Origin: Sphingomonas sp. LC-1 | GTDB lineage: Bacteria; Pseudomonadota; Alphaproteobacteria; Sphingomonadales; Sphingomonadaceae | DNA length: 64,000 bases | Assembly: GCF_025371035.1 (NCBI RefSeq) | Contig: NZ_JANZXB010000006.1 | Coordinates: 124,001-188,000 of the forward strand | Direction of reading: 5' to 3' | Shown: positions 54,374 through 63,491 of the stretch, piece by piece | Layout: the number at the start of each line of letters is the position of its first letter | Position numbering within the stretch: the first letter of the stretch is position 1 | Notes under the pieces: model-generated | Seen by the model: only the letters and a program-made list of their open reading frames with translations | What the model was told of the DNA's origin: nothing | Database searches by the model: none | Program-made: the position numbers and the translations under genes

Positions 54374-54619
54374 ATGAGCGACCGCCAAGCCATTTTCGAC
54401 ACCGTCGCGGCCCAGATCGCCCCCTTCAACAAGAAGGGCGTGGCACTGACCGAGGCGACGACCTTCCAGGGCGACCTGGAGTGGGACAGCCTGACCGTGA
54501 TGGATTTCGTCGCCGCGATCGAGGACGAGTTCGACATCATCATCACGATGAACATGCAGGCAGAGATCGAGAATGTCGGTCAGCTCGTCGACGCGGTCGA
54601 AAAGCTGAAGCAAGCCTGA
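54374..54619 (+). CDS. Acyl carrier protein for sphingolipid synthesis
   Basis: 81 residues. The phosphopantetheine attachment motif is EWDSLTVMD, with Ser39. It is directly upstream of serine palmitoyltransferase and downstream of the cerR-like gene, the same set as in the Caulobacter sphingolipid locus, where the dedicated carrier is called AcpR. It would supply acyl thioesters to the transferase. The sequence is divergent from housekeeping AcpP (which has DSLDTVE). Confidence 0.88.
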   Translation: MSDRQAIFDTVAAQIAPFNKKGVALTEATTFQGDLEWDSLTVMDFVAAIEDEFDIIITMNMQAEIENVGQLVDAVEKLKQA

Positions 54620-54648
54620 CCCCTACAGCGCCCGAGACGGACCCTCCC

Positions 54649-55911
54649 ATGACCGAAGCCGCCGCCCAGTCCCATGCCCTTCCCGCCGACGCGCCCGAAA
54701 TCGCGCCGGAACGCGACCTGCTCTCCAAGTTCGACGGCCTGATCGCCGAGCGGCAGAAGCTGCTCGACTCGGGCGTCACCGATCCCTTCGCGATCGTGAT
54801 GGAACAGGTGAAGTCTCCCACCGAGGCGGTGATTCGGGGCAAGGACACGATCCTGCTCGGCACCTATAATTATATGGGCATGACCTTCGACGCGGATGTG
54901 ATCGCGGCGGGCAAGACGGCACTGGAGCAGTTCGGTTCTGGCACGAACGGCAGCCGGATGCTCAACGGCACCTTCCATGACCATATGGAAGTCGAACAGG
55001 CCCTGCGCGATTTCTACGGCACGACCGGCGCGATCGTCTTTTCGACCGGTTACATGGCGAATCTGGGCATCATTTCGACGCTGGCGGGCAAGGGTGAATA
55101 TGTCATCCTCGACGCAGACAGCCATGCCTCGATCTATGACGGCTGCCAGCAGGGCAATGCCGAGATCGTCCGCTTCCGCCACAATTCGGTCGAGGATCTC
55201 GACAAGCGGCTCGGCCGGCTTCCGAAGGAACCCGCCAAGCTGGTCGTGCTGGAGGGCGTCTATTCGATGCTGGGCGACATCGCCCCGCTGAAGGAGATGG
55301 TCGCCGTCGCCAAGAAGCATGGCGCGATGGTGCTGGTCGATGAGGCGCATTCGATGGGCTTTTTCGGCCCCAACGGGCGCGGCGTGTACGAGGCGCAAGG
55401 GCTGGAAGGCCAGGTCGATTTCGTCGTCGGCACCTTCTCCAAATCGGTCGGCACGGTCGGCGGCTTCGTCGTGTCCAACCATCCGAAGTTCGAGGCGGTG
55501 CGCCTGGCCTGCCGCCCCTATATCTTTACCGCCTCGCTGCCCCCCTCGGTGGTGGCGACCGCGACGACCTCAATCCGCAAGCTGATGACCGCGCATGAGA
55601 AGCGCGAGCGGCTCTGGTCGAACGCGCGCGCATTGCACGGCGGCTTGAAGGAAATGGGATTCAAGCTGGGCACCGAAAACTGCGACAGCGCGATCGTCGC
55701 GGTGATCCTGGACGATCAGGAACAGGCCGTCATCATGTGGCAGGCGCTGCTCGACGGCGGCCTTTACGTCAACATGGCGCGGCCGCCCGCGACTCCGGCG
55801 GGCACCTTCCTGCTGCGCTGCTCCATCTGCGCCGAGCATACGCCCGAACAGATCGAGACGGTGCTGGGCATGTTCCGCACGGCGGGCCAGGCGGTCGGCG
55901 TCATCGCCTGA
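54649..55911 (+). CDS. spt: Serine palmitoyltransferase
   Basis: 420 residues from ATG 54649, the length of the characterised Sphingomonas paucimobilis enzyme. The PLP lysine is Lys265 in GTFSKSVGTVGG; His159 and Asp231/His234 (DADSHA, LVDEAHSM) line the cofactor as in that structure. The soluble homodimer condenses L-serine with palmitoyl thioester to 3-ketodihydrosphingosine, the first committed step of sphingolipid synthesis. It stands 29 bp after the acyl carrier protein gene. Confidence 0.96.
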   Translation: MTEAAAQSHALPADAPEIAPERDLLSKFDGLIAERQKLLDSGVTDPFAIVMEQVKSPTEAVIRGKDTILLGTYNYMGMTFDADVIAAGKTALEQFGSGTNGSRMLNGTFHDHMEVEQALRDFYGTTGAIVFSTGYMANLGIISTLAGKGEYVILDADSHASIYDGCQQGNAEIVRFRHNSVEDLDKRLGRLPKEPAKLVVLEGVYSMLGDIAPLKEMVAVAKKHGAMVLVDEAHSMGFFGPNGRGVYEAQGLEGQVDFVVGTFSKSVGTVGGFVVSNHPKFEAVRLACRPYIFTASLPPSVVATATTSIRKLMTAHEKRERLWSNARALHGGLKEMGFKLGTENCDSAIVAVILDDQEQAVIMWQALLDGGLYVNMARPPATPAGTFLLRCSICAEHTPEQIETVLGMFRTAGQAVGVIA

Positions 55912-55957
55912 TCGCCCCATCGCGCGCGGCTTTGCATTATCCGGCGGCTGGGATAGC

Positions 55958-57886
55958 GTGAACGCCGTGATCGAGCAGGACAATCTCGGAGGGGTCGGCC
56001 GCTGGTGGACCTTTGCGCTGATCGCGATGGCGTTGGCCGGTGCGGTGACGCTGGCCATGCTGATCGTAACGATGGGCAACGCCAATCGCGAGCGCGACCA
56101 GGCGTTGGAGCGTCAGCGGCACAGCTATGAGGTGATGATCCTGGCCCGCACGCTGGCGGGGACGATCGCACGGTCCGAAGCGTCGCTGGGTCGCTATGTC
56201 ATCTCGGGCGACAGCAAGCTGGGCCAGCTTTACGTCGACGAATGGAATCTGGCGCGCGCGCAACTTGAACGGCTGGACGTGCTGATCGAGGAGACGCACC
56301 AGCAGAAGCGCGTCGAGCAGCTTCGCAAGGCTTATGAGGCGCGGGGCGACGAATTGTCGTTGATCGCACTTTCGACCACCTATCACCGCAACCGGCAGGC
56401 CTATGGCCTTTATTACCAGGCGCGACAGGCCGACGCGCTGTTGCAGATCAACCGCCTGCTCACCGCACTGATCGAGGGGGAGCGCGTTCTGCTGGATCAG
56501 CGGAGCACGGCGGCGCAGGAAACGGTGCTCCACGCCAACCGGATCGCCGGGGGGCTGGTGATCTTCGGGATTGCGCTGGCGTTGGGGGCGATGCTGCTCG
56601 GCTGGCTGATGTTCCGCACTGTGGGCGAGCGGGCGGAGGCCCGCGCCGAGGCTTGGACCGAACGCGCCCGCGCCGAGGAACTCGCTGCCGCCGTCGATGC
56701 CGCGACCGAGGAACTGAAGGTGCAGGAAGCCAAGCTGCGCCAGGTGCAGAAGATGGACGCGCTGGGCCAGCTGACCGGCGGGATCGCGCATGATTTCAAC
56801 AATATGCTGGCGGTCGTGCTGGGTGGATTGGAACTGGCACGCCGGGCCGAGGGGCGCGAGTCGGTGATCCGCCACCTCGAAAGCGCGACCGAGGGCGCGC
56901 ATCGCGCCGCCGCGCTGACCCGCCGCCTGCTGATGTTCAGCCGTGAAGAGGCATTGACCCCTGAATGGCTCGCCCCGCGCCAGTTGGTGAGCGGCATGCG
57001 CGACCTGCTCGACCGCACGCTGGGCGATGGGGTGAAGGTGACGGTCGAGGACACCACCACCGGCTGGACGATGTTCGGCGACCGGGTGCAGGTCGAAAAC
57101 GCCATCCTCAATCTGGCGGTCAATGCACGCGATGCGATGGACGGGCGGGGCGAACTGACCATCCGCACCGCAGAGGTCCGGGTGGACGCCGATGCCCTGC
57201 CGCGGGCGGGGACGGGCGACTATGTCGTCCTGTCGGTGACCGACACCGGCGCGGGCATGACCCCCGAAGTGGCCGAGCGCGTCTTCGAGCCCTTTTTTAC
57301 CACCAAGCCGGCGGGCAAGGGAACCGGCCTGGGGCTCAGCCAGATTTTCGGGCTGGTCGGCCAGATGGGGGGCGACGTCGCCATCCGCACGGCGCCGGGG
57401 GCCGGAACCACGGTCAGCCTCTATCTTCCTCGCCATTTCGAGACACACGCCCCCAAAGCGGAAGAAGCGCCCGCCGCCCTTCCCGAGGTGCCGGCGCTGG
57501 AAGGCTTGCGGATGCTGGTGGTGGAGGACGATCCGCGCGTGCTCGCCGCGACGATGGGGGCGCTGCGCGAACTCGGCCATGATCCGGTCGCCTGTGGCGA
57601 CCCGCGCGAGGCGGAAGAGCTGCTCGCCCGACATCCGGGCATTCGCCTGATCGTGTCGGATGTGCTGATGCCGCATATGACCGGTCCGGAAATGATCGCC
57701 GCCCTCCGCCCCGCCCATCCCGGCATCGCGGTGCTGTTCGTCACCGGCTTTGCGGGCGAGACGCAGGCCACCGGGTTCGAGGGGCATGAGGTGTTGCGCA
57801 AGCCCTTCACGCTGGCCGGACTGGAGCGCGCTTTGGCGGCGGCGTTGAAGCGGGTGGCGTCGGGGCCTGTCTCGGCGGCGGCTTGA
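55958..57886 (+). CDS. Hybrid sensor histidine kinase with CHASE3-like domain and receiver
   Basis: 642 residues from GTG 55958. Two membrane spans (about 17-39 and 197-219) enclose a periplasmic domain resembling CHASE3. Then come a coiled linker, a HisKA domain with His278 (GGIAHDFNN), a HATPase domain (N box VNARDAMD, G boxes DTGAGM and GKGTGLGLSQ) and a C-terminal receiver with DVLMP aspartate and conserved Lys (LRKPF). It may pass phosphate to a regulator elsewhere. Its place between spt and lptF suggests envelope sensing, but this is inference. Confidence 0.88.
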   Translation: MNAVIEQDNLGGVGRWWTFALIAMALAGAVTLAMLIVTMGNANRERDQALERQRHSYEVMILARTLAGTIARSEASLGRYVISGDSKLGQLYVDEWNLARAQLERLDVLIEETHQQKRVEQLRKAYEARGDELSLIALSTTYHRNRQAYGLYYQARQADALLQINRLLTALIEGERVLLDQRSTAAQETVLHANRIAGGLVIFGIALALGAMLLGWLMFRTVGERAEARAEAWTERARAEELAAAVDAATEELKVQEAKLRQVQKMDALGQLTGGIAHDFNNMLAVVLGGLELARRAEGRESVIRHLESATEGAHRAAALTRRLLMFSREEALTPEWLAPRQLVSGMRDLLDRTLGDGVKVTVEDTTTGWTMFGDRVQVENAILNLAVNARDAMDGRGELTIRTAEVRVDADALPRAGTGDYVVLSVTDTGAGMTPEVAERVFEPFFTTKPAGKGTGLGLSQIFGLVGQMGGDVAIRTAPGAGTTVSLYLPRHFETHAPKAEEAPAALPEVPALEGLRMLVVEDDPRVLAATMGALRELGHDPVACGDPREAEELLARHPGIRLIVSDVLMPHMTGPEMIAALRPAHPGIAVLFVTGFAGETQATGFEGHEVLRKPFTLAGLERALAAALKRVASGPVSAAA

Positions 57887-58011
57887 AGCGGCAGTTCGGG
57901 CGAAGGCCATGGGCGTTGCGCGGAAAACCCAAAGCCCAAAGGAGGGGGTGACGCGCCCCGCCCCGCCCCGTATAGCCATGGCCGTTTTATCGCGCGAGTG
58001 ATGTTCCCCGC

Positions 58012-58029
58012 ATGAAGTCCCCCGCATGA
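58012..58029 (+). promoter_or_regulatory. Five-codon minicistron overlapping the lptF start
   Basis: ATG 58012 reads MKSPA and its TGA (58027-58029) overlaps the lptF ATG (58026). A local duplication of CGCATGAAGTC created the two starts. It may couple or limit lptF initiation, or be accidental. Confidence 0.3.
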
Positions 58030-59225
58030 AGTCGATCGATCGCTACATGGCCCGGCTGATCGCGTTGCCCTTGTTCGCGACGCTGCTCATCTCGGCGATG
58101 CTGCTGGTGCTCGATCGCATCCGCCGCCTGTTCGAATTCGTCGCGACCGAGGGCGGGCCGATCAGCGTGGTGTGGCGGATGCTCGCCAACCTCCTGCCCG
58201 AATATCTGGGGCTGGGCATTCCGATCGGGTTGATGCTGGGCATATTGCTCGCCTTTCGCCGCCTCGCCACCTCGTCCGAACTGGACGTGATGCGCGGCGT
58301 CGGCATGAGCTATACCCGGCTGCTGCGCGTCCCCTATATGTACGCCATCATATTGGCGGCCCTCAACCTCGCCATCGTCGGCTATATCCAGCCGATCGCG
58401 CGCTATTATTATGAAGGGCTGCGCTACGAGTTGCGCACCGGGGCGCTGGGGGCGTCGATCAAGGTCGGCGAATTCACCCATCTGGGCGACCGCATGACGC
58501 TGCGCATCGAAGAAAGCCGCGACAATGGCCGCGACCTGTCGGGCATCTTCGTCCACGCCAACACGTCCAAGGGCGACTGGATCGGCGTGACCGCGGAGCG
58601 CGGGCGCTTCCTGGCGACCGACGATCCCAATGTCATCATCTTCCGCCTGACCAACGGCACGCTGATCCACAACCGGCCGGAATTCCGTGCGCCGCGCGTC
58701 CTGACCTTCTCCAGCCATGACCTGCCGATCGACCTGCCCAAGTTCGACAATTTCCGGCAGCGCGGCGGCCGCGACCTGGAATTCACGCTGCCCGAACTCG
58801 CGCGGCACGGCCAAGAGGCGCAGAGTGCGGAGGCGCGTGCGGGAAGCCGTGCCGAATTCCACTTCCGCGTGGTGGAAGTGGTGACGATGTTCCTGTTGCC
58901 GCTGCTCGCGGTCTCGTTGGGCATCCCGCCCAAGCGATCGACTTCGGCGCTGGGCGTGTTCCTGTCGATCGTCATGCTCGTCACCTATTTCAAGGTGAAT
59001 CAATATGCCGCCGACATCGGCGCACTGGGGCGGGTGAATCCCGCGCTCGCCTTGTGGGGGCCGTTCACGGTCTTCGCGGGACTCGTTCTCTGGATGTATT
59101 ATGTCACTGCCTATGTGCCGGGCGGCCAGCCGATCGGCGCGCTGGAGCGTGGCGTGGCGAAGCTGGCCAAGGCCATAGGCCGCTGGCTGCCGGGCCGTCG
59201 CCGCAAGAAGGGGCAGACGGCATGA
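58026..59225 (+). CDS. lptF: Lipid export permease LptF
   Basis: 399 residues with six membrane spans (three at each end) flanking a periplasmic beta-jellyroll domain (about 130-270). The N-terminal DRYMARLIALPL and the conserved GIPIGLMLGILLAFRRLATSSELDVMRGVGMS cytoplasmic loop are YjgP/YjgQ family features. LptF and LptG form the permease of the Lpt ABC exporter, which moves LPS. As sphingomonads use glycosphingolipids in place of LPS, the cargo here may differ. It overlaps lptG by 4 bp. Confidence 0.9.
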   Translation: MKSIDRYMARLIALPLFATLLISAMLLVLDRIRRLFEFVATEGGPISVVWRMLANLLPEYLGLGIPIGLMLGILLAFRRLATSSELDVMRGVGMSYTRLLRVPYMYAIILAALNLAIVGYIQPIARYYYEGLRYELRTGALGASIKVGEFTHLGDRMTLRIEESRDNGRDLSGIFVHANTSKGDWIGVTAERGRFLATDDPNVIIFRLTNGTLIHNRPEFRAPRVLTFSSHDLPIDLPKFDNFRQRGGRDLEFTLPELARHGQEAQSAEARAGSRAEFHFRVVEVVTMFLLPLLAVSLGIPPKRSTSALGVFLSIVMLVTYFKVNQYAADIGALGRVNPALALWGPFTVFAGLVLWMYYVTAYVPGGQPIGALERGVAKLAKAIGRWLPGRRRKKGQTA

Positions 59226-60319
59226 GCCTGTCCAACATCTTCCCGTCGCGGACGATCGCCATCTACATGGCGAAGATGTTCCTGATCCGCACCTTCGCCA
59301 TTCTGTTCGCGGTGGCGCTGGTGCTCCAGACGCTTGACGTGCTGAGCGAGTCCGGCGCGGTGCTGGCCGCGCCCGGCAACGGGCAGGCGCAGGTATGGCG
59401 CTATGTCTCGCTGCGCGCGCCGCAGATCATATCCTTCCTGCTGCCCTTCTCGGTGCTGCTGGGTACGATCCTGACCTTCTTCACGATGAACCAGAATTCG
59501 GAGGTCATCGCGCTGAAGGCAGCGGGCATGTCGGCGCATCAGGTGCTGGCGCCGCTGCTGGTCGCCAGCGCGGGCGTCGCGGTGCTGAGCTTCGCGTTCA
59601 ACGACCGGATCGTCCCGCGCGCCACCGCGACGCTGAGCGCCTGGCAGAAGGTCGAATATGGACCGCTGCCCATCGATAGCGGCGACCGGGCCAATGTCTG
59701 GGTACGCGACGGCGACGACCTGATTTCGGTCGACCTGATCCAGGGGCGCGGCGACAGGACGCAATTGGGCGGCGTGACGCTTTACGATCGCAGCGGCGGC
59801 AATTTGCGGGCGATCGTCCGCGCGCCGCGGGGACAGCGGGACGGAGCCGGCTGGCGGATCGGCCCGGCCACCCGGTTCGAGGTGGCGTCGGGCAAGCTGA
59901 CCAATATTCCCTCGCTGGTCATCGGCCAGGGCGTGACGCCCGAGCAACTGACCCTGGCCAGCGTCAACGCCGACAGCCTATCCTTCGGCGCCTTGTCTGG
60001 CGCGATCGATGATCTGCGCGAGGCGGGCCGTCCGACCAAGTCGCTGGAGGGTTCGCTCTGGCACAAGCTGTCCGCGCCGATGTCGGCGGTGCTGATGCCG
60101 CTGCTGGGCGCGGTCGCCGCCTTCGGCATCGCGCGGTCGGGCAAGCTGTTCGTTCGCGCCGTGATCGGGATGGCGCTGGGCTTCGCCTATTTCGTGGCGG
60201 ACAATTTCTCGATGGCGATGGGCGATCTGGGGGCTTATCCGCCCTTCCTCGCGGCCTGGGCGCCGATCCTGCTCTTCTTCCTGATCGGTGAGGCGGTGCT
60301 GTTTCGCACTGAGGAATAA
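59222..60319 (+). CDS. lptG: Lipid export permease LptG
   Basis: 365 residues from ATG 59222, overlapping the lptF stop. Membrane spans lie near both ends, with the motif LLGTILTFFTMNQNSEVIALKAAGMSAHQV in the N-terminal half and a periplasmic beta domain between. YjgQ-type. It completes the permease with LptF; the ATPase LptB and the bridge proteins are not in this window. The genes sit between spt and a ceramide-synthase-like gene, which suggests a sphingolipid cargo, but that is unproved. Confidence 0.9.
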   Translation: MSLSNIFPSRTIAIYMAKMFLIRTFAILFAVALVLQTLDVLSESGAVLAAPGNGQAQVWRYVSLRAPQIISFLLPFSVLLGTILTFFTMNQNSEVIALKAAGMSAHQVLAPLLVASAGVAVLSFAFNDRIVPRATATLSAWQKVEYGPLPIDSGDRANVWVRDGDDLISVDLIQGRGDRTQLGGVTLYDRSGGNLRAIVRAPRGQRDGAGWRIGPATRFEVASGKLTNIPSLVIGQGVTPEQLTLASVNADSLSFGALSGAIDDLREAGRPTKSLEGSLWHKLSAPMSAVLMPLLGAVAAFGIARSGKLFVRAVIGMALGFAYFVADNFSMAMGDLGAYPPFLAAWAPILLFFLIGEAVLFRTEE

Positions 60320-60348
60320 GGCGGGCCCCGCCCGTCCTGCCTCCTACC

Positions 60349-60440
60349 TCCGTTCGCGCTGCGCGAAATCGAAGCGCACAGGCCATTATGGCGGCCTGCG
60401 TGCGGCTTCCTTGGGCTTTCGCCTTCGCTCAGGCTGAACA
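60349..60440. repeat. Family B inverted repeat pair
   Basis: Arms CTCCGTTCGCGCTGCGCGAA (about 60349-60369) and CGCCTTCGCTCAGGCTGAAC (60420-60439) match the family B units and flank GGCCATTATGGCGGCC. The pair lies between the converging lptG and desaturase genes. Confidence 0.65.
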
Positions 60441-60510
60441 GGCAGCAGGGCCGATCGTCACGCCGGACGAAGTCGAGGCGCGTGCCCCGCCTTCGTCCGA
60501 TGCAGGGAAA

Positions 60511-61605
60511 TCACTTCCCCCGACGAAGGGTGCTCATGCCGATCTTGGCAACCAGCCCCGGCAGCCCGCTATAGCTCGCCTTGTGATAAGGCGAATCCGG
60601 GGTCAGCGCCGCGCTGATCCGGCGATGTGCCTCGCCTAGCGCATGATAGGGCAGCGACGGCAGCAGATGGTGCAGCGCGTGATAGCGCAGGCCCACGGGC
60701 GCCCACAGCCCCGGCAACAGAGCCGGGGGCGGCACATTGACCGAGTCGAGATATTGCGCGGTCACCGTCATCTGCTCGCCCTCATTCTCCCACAAATGGG
60801 CGACGAGCGTGCGGACCTGGTTCAGCACCGCGACCGCCGAACCGATGGCGAATCCGATCGCGAAGCCGCGCAGCGAAATGATGCCGACCGCCACCATCAC
60901 GACCAGAGCCACCGCCCAGATCGAGGCGGCCGCATCGGTGCGGTTGAAACGCACCAGCGCTTCGCCCTCGGGCATGCGACGGCGGAACTGCGGGTTGATC
61001 GCCAGCGCCGAATAACGCTCGACCACCATCTTGCGCAGCCCCGGAACCACCCAAGACAAAGGCGACAGGATCGCAAAGCGGATCAGCAGCCCCAGCGGCG
61101 CCAGTGCCGACACCAGGATGAAGACCGGCAGCGTCCACGGCTTCATCAGCGCGAGCGGCAGATATTCGGGATCGTCGACCGTGCCATAGCGGGTCTTCGC
61201 ATGGTGAAGGTTATGCACCCCCTCATACATAAAGGCGGGGGTCAGCAGCGGCACACCGACCAGCGCGTTCCAGCCCTCGCGGAAACGCGGCAGCGCCGAA
61301 TGCTTCATATGGCTGACTTCGTGGATGAACAGCAGCGCGCGATAGAGAGCCAGCACCGCGACCACCGACGCGACGACGATCACTCCGGTCGAGGATGCCG
61401 TCACCGCCACGGCCAGTGCGGCATAGCCGAGCAGCGCACTGCCCGCCATGTCGGCCCAATAGAGGCGCGGATTTGGCGCGATCAGGTCGCGCGTCAGTTC
61501 GGCGGCGGCGCGCAGCATTGCCTTGTCGTCCGCGATCGGCAGGCGCGCACCGGGCATGGTGCCGGCGGCCGAGGCGCCGCGCTCGAAAGAAAGGGTCGAT
61601 TCCAT
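60511..61605 (-). CDS. Membrane fatty-acid desaturase family protein
   Basis: 364 residues from ATG 61605 (ATG 61611 also possible). The three histidine boxes are HEVSH (95-99), HNLHH (131-135) and HALHH (309-313), binding the diiron centre, with hydrophobic spans around 55-93 and two more pairs. The membrane desaturase/hydroxylase family acts on lipid acyl or sphingoid chains. Its location beside sphingolipid genes fits modification of the sphingoid base or of its acyl chain, but substrate is unknown. It is convergent with lptG. Confidence 0.85.
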   Translation of the reverse strand: MESTLSFERGASAAGTMPGARLPIADDKAMLRAAAELTRDLIAPNPRLYWADMAGSALLGYAALAVAVTASSTGVIVVASVVAVLALYRALLFIHEVSHMKHSALPRFREGWNALVGVPLLTPAFMYEGVHNLHHAKTRYGTVDDPEYLPLALMKPWTLPVFILVSALAPLGLLIRFAILSPLSWVVPGLRKMVVERYSALAINPQFRRRMPEGEALVRFNRTDAAASIWAVALVVMVAVGIISLRGFAIGFAIGSAVAVLNQVRTLVAHLWENEGEQMTVTAQYLDSVNVPPPALLPGLWAPVGLRYHALHHLLPSLPYHALGEAHRRISAALTPDSPYHKASYSGLPGLVAKIGMSTLRRGK

Positions 61606-61739
61606 GGGCATATCCTTTGCCCCCATATAGTGGCGACACGGTGGCATTCCCACGGCGGGCGATGACGATATCCTCACTCGCTATGATCGACCAAGCCGGT
61701 TAGGTACGAGGGCGAAATCATACGCTGGACCGATCCCAC

Positions 61740-62891
61740 ATGACCCTTTCCATCCGCCCCATAGCGTCCAAGCGCGACCGCAAGACCTTTGTGGACTTCC
61801 CGTTCGGCCTCTACGCGGACGATCCGCATTGGGTGCCGCCGCTCAAGGGCGAAGCGCTGGGGCTGATCACGCCGGAAAAGAATGGCTGGTACAGCCATGC
61901 CAAGGCGCAGCTTTTCCTGGCGGAAGAGAATGGCAAGGTGGTCGGGCGCATTTCGGCACATCTCGATATGCTGGCGCTGGAGATGGACGTGTCCAAGGGG
62001 TTCGGACCGGGCACGGGTTTCTGGGGACTGATGGATGCGACGCGCGAGGAGGTGTTCCGCGCGCTGCTGTCGGCGGCCGAGGGGTGGCTGCGCGAACAGG
62101 GCATGACACGCGCGATCGGTCCGGTGTCGCAATCGGTGTGGGAGGAGCCGGGCCTGCTGGTCCAGGGGTTCGACCAGGACCCGACGATCATGATGGGCCA
62201 TGCCCGGCCGGAATATCAGGGCTGGATCGAGGCGGCGGGTTATACCACCATCAAGCAGCTCTTCACCTATGAGCTGGACATCACGCAGGAATTCCCGCCG
62301 ATCGTCCAGCGGATCATCAAGTCGGGCGAGAAGAACGAGCGCATCCGCGTGCGCGAGGTGAACAAGGCCAAGTTCGAGGAGGAGGCCGCGATCATCCTCA
62401 GCATCCTGAACGACGCATGGTCGGACAATTGGGGCTTCATCCCGCTCACGCCGCCGGAAATCAAGGACGTTGGCGTCAAGCTGAAGCCGATCGTGTTCAA
62501 CGACCTGATCCGCATCGCCGAACTGGACGGCAAGCCGGTGGCGTTCATGATCACGCTTCCCGACCTCAACGAGGCGATCAAGCCGCTCAAGGGCAGCCTG
62601 CTCCCCTTCGGCTGGGCCAGGCTGCTGCTGTGGCTGCGCGCGCCCAAGGTACGGACGATGCGCGTGCCGTTGATGGGGGTGGTGAAGGAGCTTCAATCGT
62701 CGCGCATGGCGAGCCAGCTGGCCTTCATGATGATCGAATATATCCGCCGCGCCTCGGTCACCAAATATGGCGCGTCGCGGGGTGAGATCGGCTGGATCCT
62801 CGACGACAATCAGGGGATGCGCTCGATCGCCGAGACCATCAAGAGCGACGTGAACAAGACCTATAACATCTACGCCCGCGATCTGGGCTGA
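61740..62891 (+). CDS. bcerS: GNAT-like acyltransferase, candidate bacterial ceramide synthase
   Basis: 383 residues. A two-part GNAT-like fold begins with FVDFPFGLYADDPHWVPPL. The AQLFLAEENGKVVGRISAH strand pair and the C-terminal GASRGEIGWILDDN block follow. Bacterial ceramide synthases (bCerS, first shown in Caulobacter) are GNAT-family N-acyltransferases encoded near spt, and this protein has the length and neighbourhood expected. It would acylate the sphingoid amine. Assignment from memory of the family; no alignment was run. Confidence 0.7.
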   Translation: MTLSIRPIASKRDRKTFVDFPFGLYADDPHWVPPLKGEALGLITPEKNGWYSHAKAQLFLAEENGKVVGRISAHLDMLALEMDVSKGFGPGTGFWGLMDATREEVFRALLSAAEGWLREQGMTRAIGPVSQSVWEEPGLLVQGFDQDPTIMMGHARPEYQGWIEAAGYTTIKQLFTYELDITQEFPPIVQRIIKSGEKNERIRVREVNKAKFEEEAAIILSILNDAWSDNWGFIPLTPPEIKDVGVKLKPIVFNDLIRIAELDGKPVAFMITLPDLNEAIKPLKGSLLPFGWARLLLWLRAPKVRTMRVPLMGVVKELQSSRMASQLAFMMIEYIRRASVTKYGASRGEIGWILDDNQGMRSIAETIKSDVNKTYNIYARDLG

Positions 62892-62942
62892 CATGCGCGG
62901 GGCGGGGCCATGCGACAGCGGTGGCCCCTACCCCCTTTTCGA

Positions 62943-63194
62943 TCACTTCTTGCGGCCGATATAGTTGAGCGGATCGACGCCGTTCCACAGCCACTGTTTG
63001 CGCGTCTTGCAGACCTTGCCACGCATGATGTGATCTTCCTCGACATTCAGGAAGCAATAGCGGGGCGGCTTGACCGGAGCGGAGGCGCTGGGCAGCGCGG
63101 AGGCTTCGATCGGGGTGGCCGCTGGCTTGGCGACCTCATCGCGCGGCGACGGAGCGGACAGGGAAGCAGCGGCGGCGAGCAGTGCGAACAACAT
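62943..63194 (-). CDS. Small secreted cysteine-pair protein, paralog 1
   Basis: 83 residues with a signal peptide (MLFALLAAAASLSA). The mature part has an Ala/Pro-rich linker followed by RYCFLNVEEDHIMRGKVCKTRKQW, a two-cysteine core probably joined by a disulfide. The next gene encodes a paralog with the same C-x(n)-KVC-K/R-T-x3-W layout. No named family is recognised. Both are exported; function unknown. Confidence 0.7.
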   Translation of the reverse strand: MLFALLAAAASLSAPSPRDEVAKPAATPIEASALPSASAPVKPPRYCFLNVEEDHIMRGKVCKTRKQWLWNGVDPLNYIGRKK

Positions 63195-63230
63195 CGTGAT
63201 TCTCCAACGAGCGGTGTGTCTGAGGGGGGA

Positions 63231-63491
63231 TCAGCGGCGCGCGATGCGGCCGGTGGGAACTTGGCCTTCGGTGGCGATCCACTCGTCCGCCGTGCGGCAG
63301 ACCTTGAGGCGGATGCGCGATCCGGTCGGCGTATCGTAAATGCAAAAACGGGTATCGGCCGGGAAAGTGGACGCTGCGGAGCCCCCCGACGTCATGGCGG
63401 CCGTACTTGGCGCGGCGACCGTCGGTGCGATCGGCTCCCGGCCCGACGCGGCGGTGGACAGGGTCGATGCGATCAGCAGTGTCAGCAACAT
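63231..63491 (-). CDS. Small secreted cysteine-pair protein, paralog 2
   Basis: 86 residues starting with MLLTLLIASTLSTAASG, a signal peptide. The mature core RFCIYDTPTGSRIRLKVCRTADEW has the same spacing as its neighbour's. It is 36 bp upstream of paralog 1 on the same strand, so the two are a tandem duplication and probably one transcript. Confidence 0.7.
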   Translation of the reverse strand: MLLTLLIASTLSTAASGREPIAPTVAAPSTAAMTSGGSAASTFPADTRFCIYDTPTGSRIRLKVCRTADEWIATEGQVPTGRIARR

